NCBI GenBank assembly: GCA_934667465.1
Contig: CAKUMG010000231.1
Span: 1 to 7,917 of the forward strand
Length of the DNA stretch: 7,917 bases
Direction: 5' to 3'
Source: an uncultured Actinoplanes sp.
Lineage (GTDB): Bacteria > Actinomycetota > Actinomycetes > Mycobacteriales > Micromonosporaceae
Of the stretch, positions 5,586-7,917 are shown piece by piece (positions within the stretch are counted from its first letter, which is position 1; each line of letters starts with the position of its first letter). Below the pieces are notes generated by a model. The model was given only the letters and a program-made list of their open reading frames with translations, did no database searches and had not been told where the DNA came from. Made by a program: the position numbers and the translations under genes.

Positions 5586-7006
5586 TGGCTTTCGTGGGGC
5601 GCGGGCAGGAACTGGCGACGCTGAACGGGCTGCTCGACAAGGTGCGGCGCGCCGTCGGTGACTCACACCCGGGCCGAAGCCTGCTGCTGCGGGGGCGGCG
5701 GCGGATCGGCAAGTCCAGCCTCGTGGAGGCCTTCGTCGAGCGGGCCGGTTTGCCTGCCGCGTTCTTCACCGCCTCGGGGGCCTCGTCGGAGGTGGAGCTG
5801 GGAGAGTTCTTCGCAGCCGTCGCCGACTCGACCCTGCCCGATCGCGAGGTCTTCGCGGATGCGGCCCCCGGCAATTGGAGCACCGCCCTGCGACTGCTCG
5901 CCGGCATCCTTCCCGACGACCGGCCCAGCATCATGGTGATCGACGAGGTGCCGTACCTGTCCGACCGGGTCGACGCGTTCGAGGGCATCCTGCAGCGTGC
6001 CTGGGATCGGGAGCTCAGCCGCAAGCCGGTCCTCCTCCTGCTCATCGGGTCCGACCTGGCGATGATGGAGGCGCTCAGCGAATACGGGCGGCCGTTCCAC
6101 CAGCGCGGCACGGAGATGACCCTCGGCCCGCTCAACCCGGCCGAGGTCGGCACCATGCTGGGCCTCGGGCCGGCGGAGGCGTTCGACGCCGCGCTGGTCA
6201 CCGGCGGGCTGCCGCTGATCTGTGCCGCCTGGGAGCCGGGCGGCACCCTCGACGGCTTCCTCGACGCCGAGCTCACCAACCCGGTGTCGCCGCTGATCGT
6301 GTCCGCCGAGCGTTCCCTGGCGGCGGAGTTCCCGGACTCCGCGATGGCGGCGGCCGTGCTCGCGGCGATCGGCAGCGGGGAACGGACCTTCGGCAACATC
6401 GCCCGTGCCGCGGGCGGCATCGCGAACACCACGCTGACCCGGGCACTCGAAACGCTCATCCGCAAGCGGCTGATCGCGGCGGAGTTGCCCCTGGCCACGA
6501 CGCCGTCCAAGGAGCGCCGCTACCGGGTCACCGATCCTTACCTGCGGTTCTGGCTGACGTTCGTGAAGCCGTACTTCCCGGAGATCGAACGGATGCGCGG
6601 CGACCTCACGGTGGCACGGGCCCGGGCGAGCTGGACGTCGTGGCGGGGGCGGGCGATCGAGCCGCTGATCCGGGAGTCGCTGGCCCGGCTGCTCCCCGAC
6701 GATGTGCTGCCGGCCGCACCGGCGATCGGCGCCTACTGGACCCGGTCGAACAGTGTGGAGATCGACATCGTCGGCGCCGACCGGGAACCGGTGGCGAAGA
6801 AGCTGCTCTTCCTGGGGTCGATCAAGTGGCTGGAGAACTCGGCGTTCGACGAGCACGATCTGCTCGCGCTGCAGCGGCACCGGCTGGCCCTCACGGATCA
6901 GCCGGTGCCGCTGGTCGCCGTCAGTCGCAGCGGGGTGAGCACGCCGGGACTCGATGCGAGCTACGGGCCGGCGGACCTGCTGCGGGCGTGGCCGGTCACG
7001 GGGTGA
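5585..7006 (+). CDS. P-loop ATPase of the archaeal-type/STAND group with C-terminal DUF234-like domain
   Basis: The 473-residue protein opens with FVGRGQELATL, the usual N-terminus of archaeal-type (MNS/STAND) ATPases. Walker A is GRRRIGKS at 37-44, Walker B is MVIDEVPYL with D120 and E121, and a sensor-like LLLIGSD ends near 157. A winged-helix-like region follows (about 265-325) and contains VTDPYLRFW (315-323). The C-terminus (about 345-473) resembles DUF234, a PD-(D/E)XK nuclease-fold domain: RGRAIEPLIRE, then SVEIDIVG with E392 and D394, then LFLGSIKWLE with K414. Where active nuclease-fold members carry E-x-K this protein has S-I-K, so cleavage activity is doubtful. The start at 5585 is chosen because FVGR is the conserved beginning; the frame is open to 5477 but that part translates the repeat cluster. 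The gene is divergent from the LysR gene and overlaps the converging small gene by 11 bp. The cellular role of this family is not established. Confidence 0.88.
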   Translation: MAFVGRGQELATLNGLLDKVRRAVGDSHPGRSLLLRGRRRIGKSSLVEAFVERAGLPAAFFTASGASSEVELGEFFAAVADSTLPDREVFADAAPGNWSTALRLLAGILPDDRPSIMVIDEVPYLSDRVDAFEGILQRAWDRELSRKPVLLLLIGSDLAMMEALSEYGRPFHQRGTEMTLGPLNPAEVGTMLGLGPAEAFDAALVTGGLPLICAAWEPGGTLDGFLDAELTNPVSPLIVSAERSLAAEFPDSAMAAAVLAAIGSGERTFGNIARAAGGIANTTLTRALETLIRKRLIAAELPLATTPSKERRYRVTDPYLRFWLTFVKPYFPEIERMRGDLTVARARASWTSWRGRAIEPLIRESLARLLPDDVLPAAPAIGAYWTRSNSVEIDIVGADREPVAKKLLFLGSIKWLENSAFDEHDLLALQRHRLALTDQPVPLVAVSRSGVSTPGLDASYGPADLLRAWPVTG

Positions 7007-7013
7007 GCCCGGC
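6991..7013. terminator. Possible short hairpin at the overlapping ends of two convergent genes
   Basis: GCCGG (6991-6995) pairs with CCGGC (7009-7013), and TCAC (6996-6999) pairs with GTGA (7003-7006) around a GGG loop, leaving a 2-nt bulge. The TCAC/GTGA arms contain the two stop codons of the convergent genes. It is short, interrupted and lacks T-runs, so termination is only a possibility. Confidence 0.25.
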
Positions 7014-7427
7014 GTAGCTTCTCCGGTTGCCGATGGCGTGCCGGAGAACCTTGTCCGTCGCGTCGCCCTTGGTCACGCTCCTGGCCAGGGTCAAGCCGAG
7101 CAGGCCCGCGAGCGTCAGGACGTCGTTCTTGGCCAGGGCCTTGCCGTTGACCTTCAGGCCTTTCAGGTACGCGATCCCGGCGTCCGTGCTGTCGAGGGTG
7201 CGCAGCTCCGCCGCCGCCCGCACGAGCACTTCGTCGGCGGTCGGAGGCGGGGACGGGGGCGGGACGTCGACGTCGGTCCGCTCGCCCGGATCGGGAAGGC
7301 GCGGCTTGTCCAGTTTGAGGGACAGACGGCCCGCGGCGATGTCGGTCAACTCCGCCGGGGACAGCGTGACGAGAAAGCCGGTCACCCGGTGCACCAGGCG
7401 CAGGGTGCCGAGAAGGTCCGCGCTCAC
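6996..7427 (-). CDS. Uncharacterised 143-residue protein encoded directly after a ParA-type ATPase
   Basis: I do not recognise this protein with certainty. It has three visible parts: a helical N-terminal segment (1-40, MSADLLGTLRLVHRVTGFLV and so on), a charged and proline-rich linker (41-63, with VPPPSPPP), and a mainly helical C-terminal domain (64-143). Within the latter, GIAYLKGLKVNGKALAKNDV and the following LLGLTL...VTKGDATDKVLRH resemble the helix-loop-helix pattern of SAP/HeH-type nucleic-acid-binding domains; this is reading by eye only. It starts at GTG 7427, which overlaps the ParA stop in a GTGA junction, and has a GGGAGG site (plus-strand 7436-7441) 8 nt upstream, so the two genes are probably co-translated. 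There is no signal peptide or membrane segment, so it should be cytoplasmic. By position it could be the ParA partner (adaptor or DNA-binding protein), but it does not look like ParB. Confidence 0.75.
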   Translation of the reverse strand: MSADLLGTLRLVHRVTGFLVTLSPAELTDIAAGRLSLKLDKPRLPDPGERTDVDVPPPSPPPTADEVLVRAAAELRTLDSTDAGIAYLKGLKVNGKALAKNDVLTLAGLLGLTLARSVTKGDATDKVLRHAIGNRRSYAGLTP

Positions 7428-7917
7428 GACCGGTGCCTCCCGCCCGCGATCGCGTCCACGAACTCGCCGGTCACCGCGCGCAGCTCGCAGCTGATGTCGT
7501 CGAGGGGTCGCTTGAGGATCGGCGGAATGCCGTCCTCGCCCGCCTCGGCGAAATAGTGCGCGCCGTTGCGCACCGATGCCTGGAACACCGGCATGTCCCC
7601 CACCTCACGAACGTTGTCGATGCGGGCCTGCTGCCCCACGATTGCCTTGTTGTTGTAAATCTTGGTCATCGTGAAGACGACGCCGGCGAACTGCGGATCG
7701 ATCCGTTCCGTCGGCGGGCTCGTCGAGGTGCTCTGATCGACGCATTCGTTGTACTGTCCGATCAGCTTGTCGACACTGTGGCGCAGATAGCCGATGCCCA
7801 GGGTCGACAGATAGTCGGCCTTGGCGGGGACCAGCACGTGATCACTGGCCACGATTGCCGTCTTGGTCACCAGTCCGAAGTTGGGCGGGCAGTCGATCAG
7901 GACCAGGTCGTACCCGC
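7424..7917 (-). CDS. ParA/MinD-family ATPase, C-terminal part (5' end beyond the window)
   Basis: The visible 163 residues enter from the right edge; the first full codon reads Gly at 7913-7915. They begin with GYDLVLIDCPPNFGLVT, the Walker B-type motif of ParA ATPases, followed by ASDHVLVPAKADYLSTLGI, another family signature (nucleotide-dependent dimer switch region). The remainder (GVVFTMTKIYNN, VFQASVRNGAHYFAEAGEDGIPP) matches the usual ParA C-terminal half. The deviant Walker A motif must lie outside the window, so intactness cannot be judged. Such proteins form ATP dimers that bind DNA non-specifically and position plasmids, chromosomes or protein assemblies. The GTG at 7870 is internal, since the conserved motif precedes it. 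The stop overlaps the start of the small downstream gene by 4 bp. No parB-like gene is in view and no parS-like repeats were noticed, so whether this is a partition system, a plasmid remnant or a cargo-positioning ATPase remains open. Confidence 0.9.
   Translation of the reverse strand, partial: GYDLVLIDCPPNFGLVTKTAIVASDHVLVPAKADYLSTLGIGYLRHSVDKLIGQYNECVDQSTSTSPPTERIDPQFAGVVFTMTKIYNNKAIVGQQARIDNVREVGDMPVFQASVRNGAHYFAEAGEDGIPPILKRPLDDISCELRAVTGEFVDAIAGGRHRS

Noticed and set aside
5663..6880. Long minus-strand open frame opposite the ATPase gene
   Set aside because: The plus strand has Walker A, Walker B and DUF234-like motifs in order. The antisense translation is rich in Arg, Gln, Gly and Pro with no recognisable domain.
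6954..7556. Plus-strand open frames opposite the small gene and the ParA gene
   Set aside because: ParA motifs on the minus strand are unambiguous and the minus-strand pair has a GTGA junction with a ribosome site; the plus-strand frames show only Arg/Gly/Pro-rich shadow translation.

Overview
The window is high-GC DNA with actinobacterial features: G/C-rich third codon positions, purine-rich Shine-Dalgarno sites, ATGA/GTGA gene overlaps, and a sugar ABC importer operon with no ATPase gene of its own. A Micromonosporaceae-type soil actinomycete (Actinoplanes or a relative) would fit, but that placement is an impression from gene content and was not tested.

Positions 1-4419 form one plus-strand operon for arabinose-containing oligosaccharides. 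It holds the 3' part of an extracellular sugar-binding protein gene, two six-helix permease genes (MalF-like and MalG-like, each with an EAA loop), and a cytoplasmic GH51 alpha-L-arabinofuranosidase with both catalytic glutamates present. Spacing is tight: 14 nt, 3 nt, then a start codon next to the preceding stop. The likely flow is capture of short arabino-oligosaccharides outside the cell, import through the two permeases energised by an ATPase encoded elsewhere (MsiK-type in many actinobacteria), and release of L-arabinose in the cytosol. The operon promoter and the binding-protein signal peptide lie upstream of the window.

Positions 4412-5388 hold a convergent LysR-family regulator gene. 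An 11-bp inverted repeat that includes both stop codons separates it from the arabinofuranosidase gene and is a candidate bidirectional terminator.

Positions 5389-5584 are a 196-bp divergent intergenic region and the densest regulatory stretch here. A LacI-type palindrome overlaps the predicted -10 of the LysR gene. On the other side, three copies of an 18-bp element (two direct, one inverted) sit just upstream of an ATPase gene that has no visible ribosome binding site and may be leaderless.

Positions 5585-7006 encode a P-loop ATPase of the archaeal-type/MNS STAND group with a winged-helix region and a C-terminal DUF234-like (PD-(D/E)XK-fold) domain whose expected catalytic motif is altered. 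Its function is unknown.

Positions 6996-7917 (minus strand) hold a ParA-family ATPase gene, cut by the window edge, overlapping by 4 bp a gene for an unrecognised 143-residue protein with a proline-rich linker and a possible SAP/HeH-like C-terminal domain. This pair could be a ParA-plus-adaptor module and is the least explained gene set in the window.
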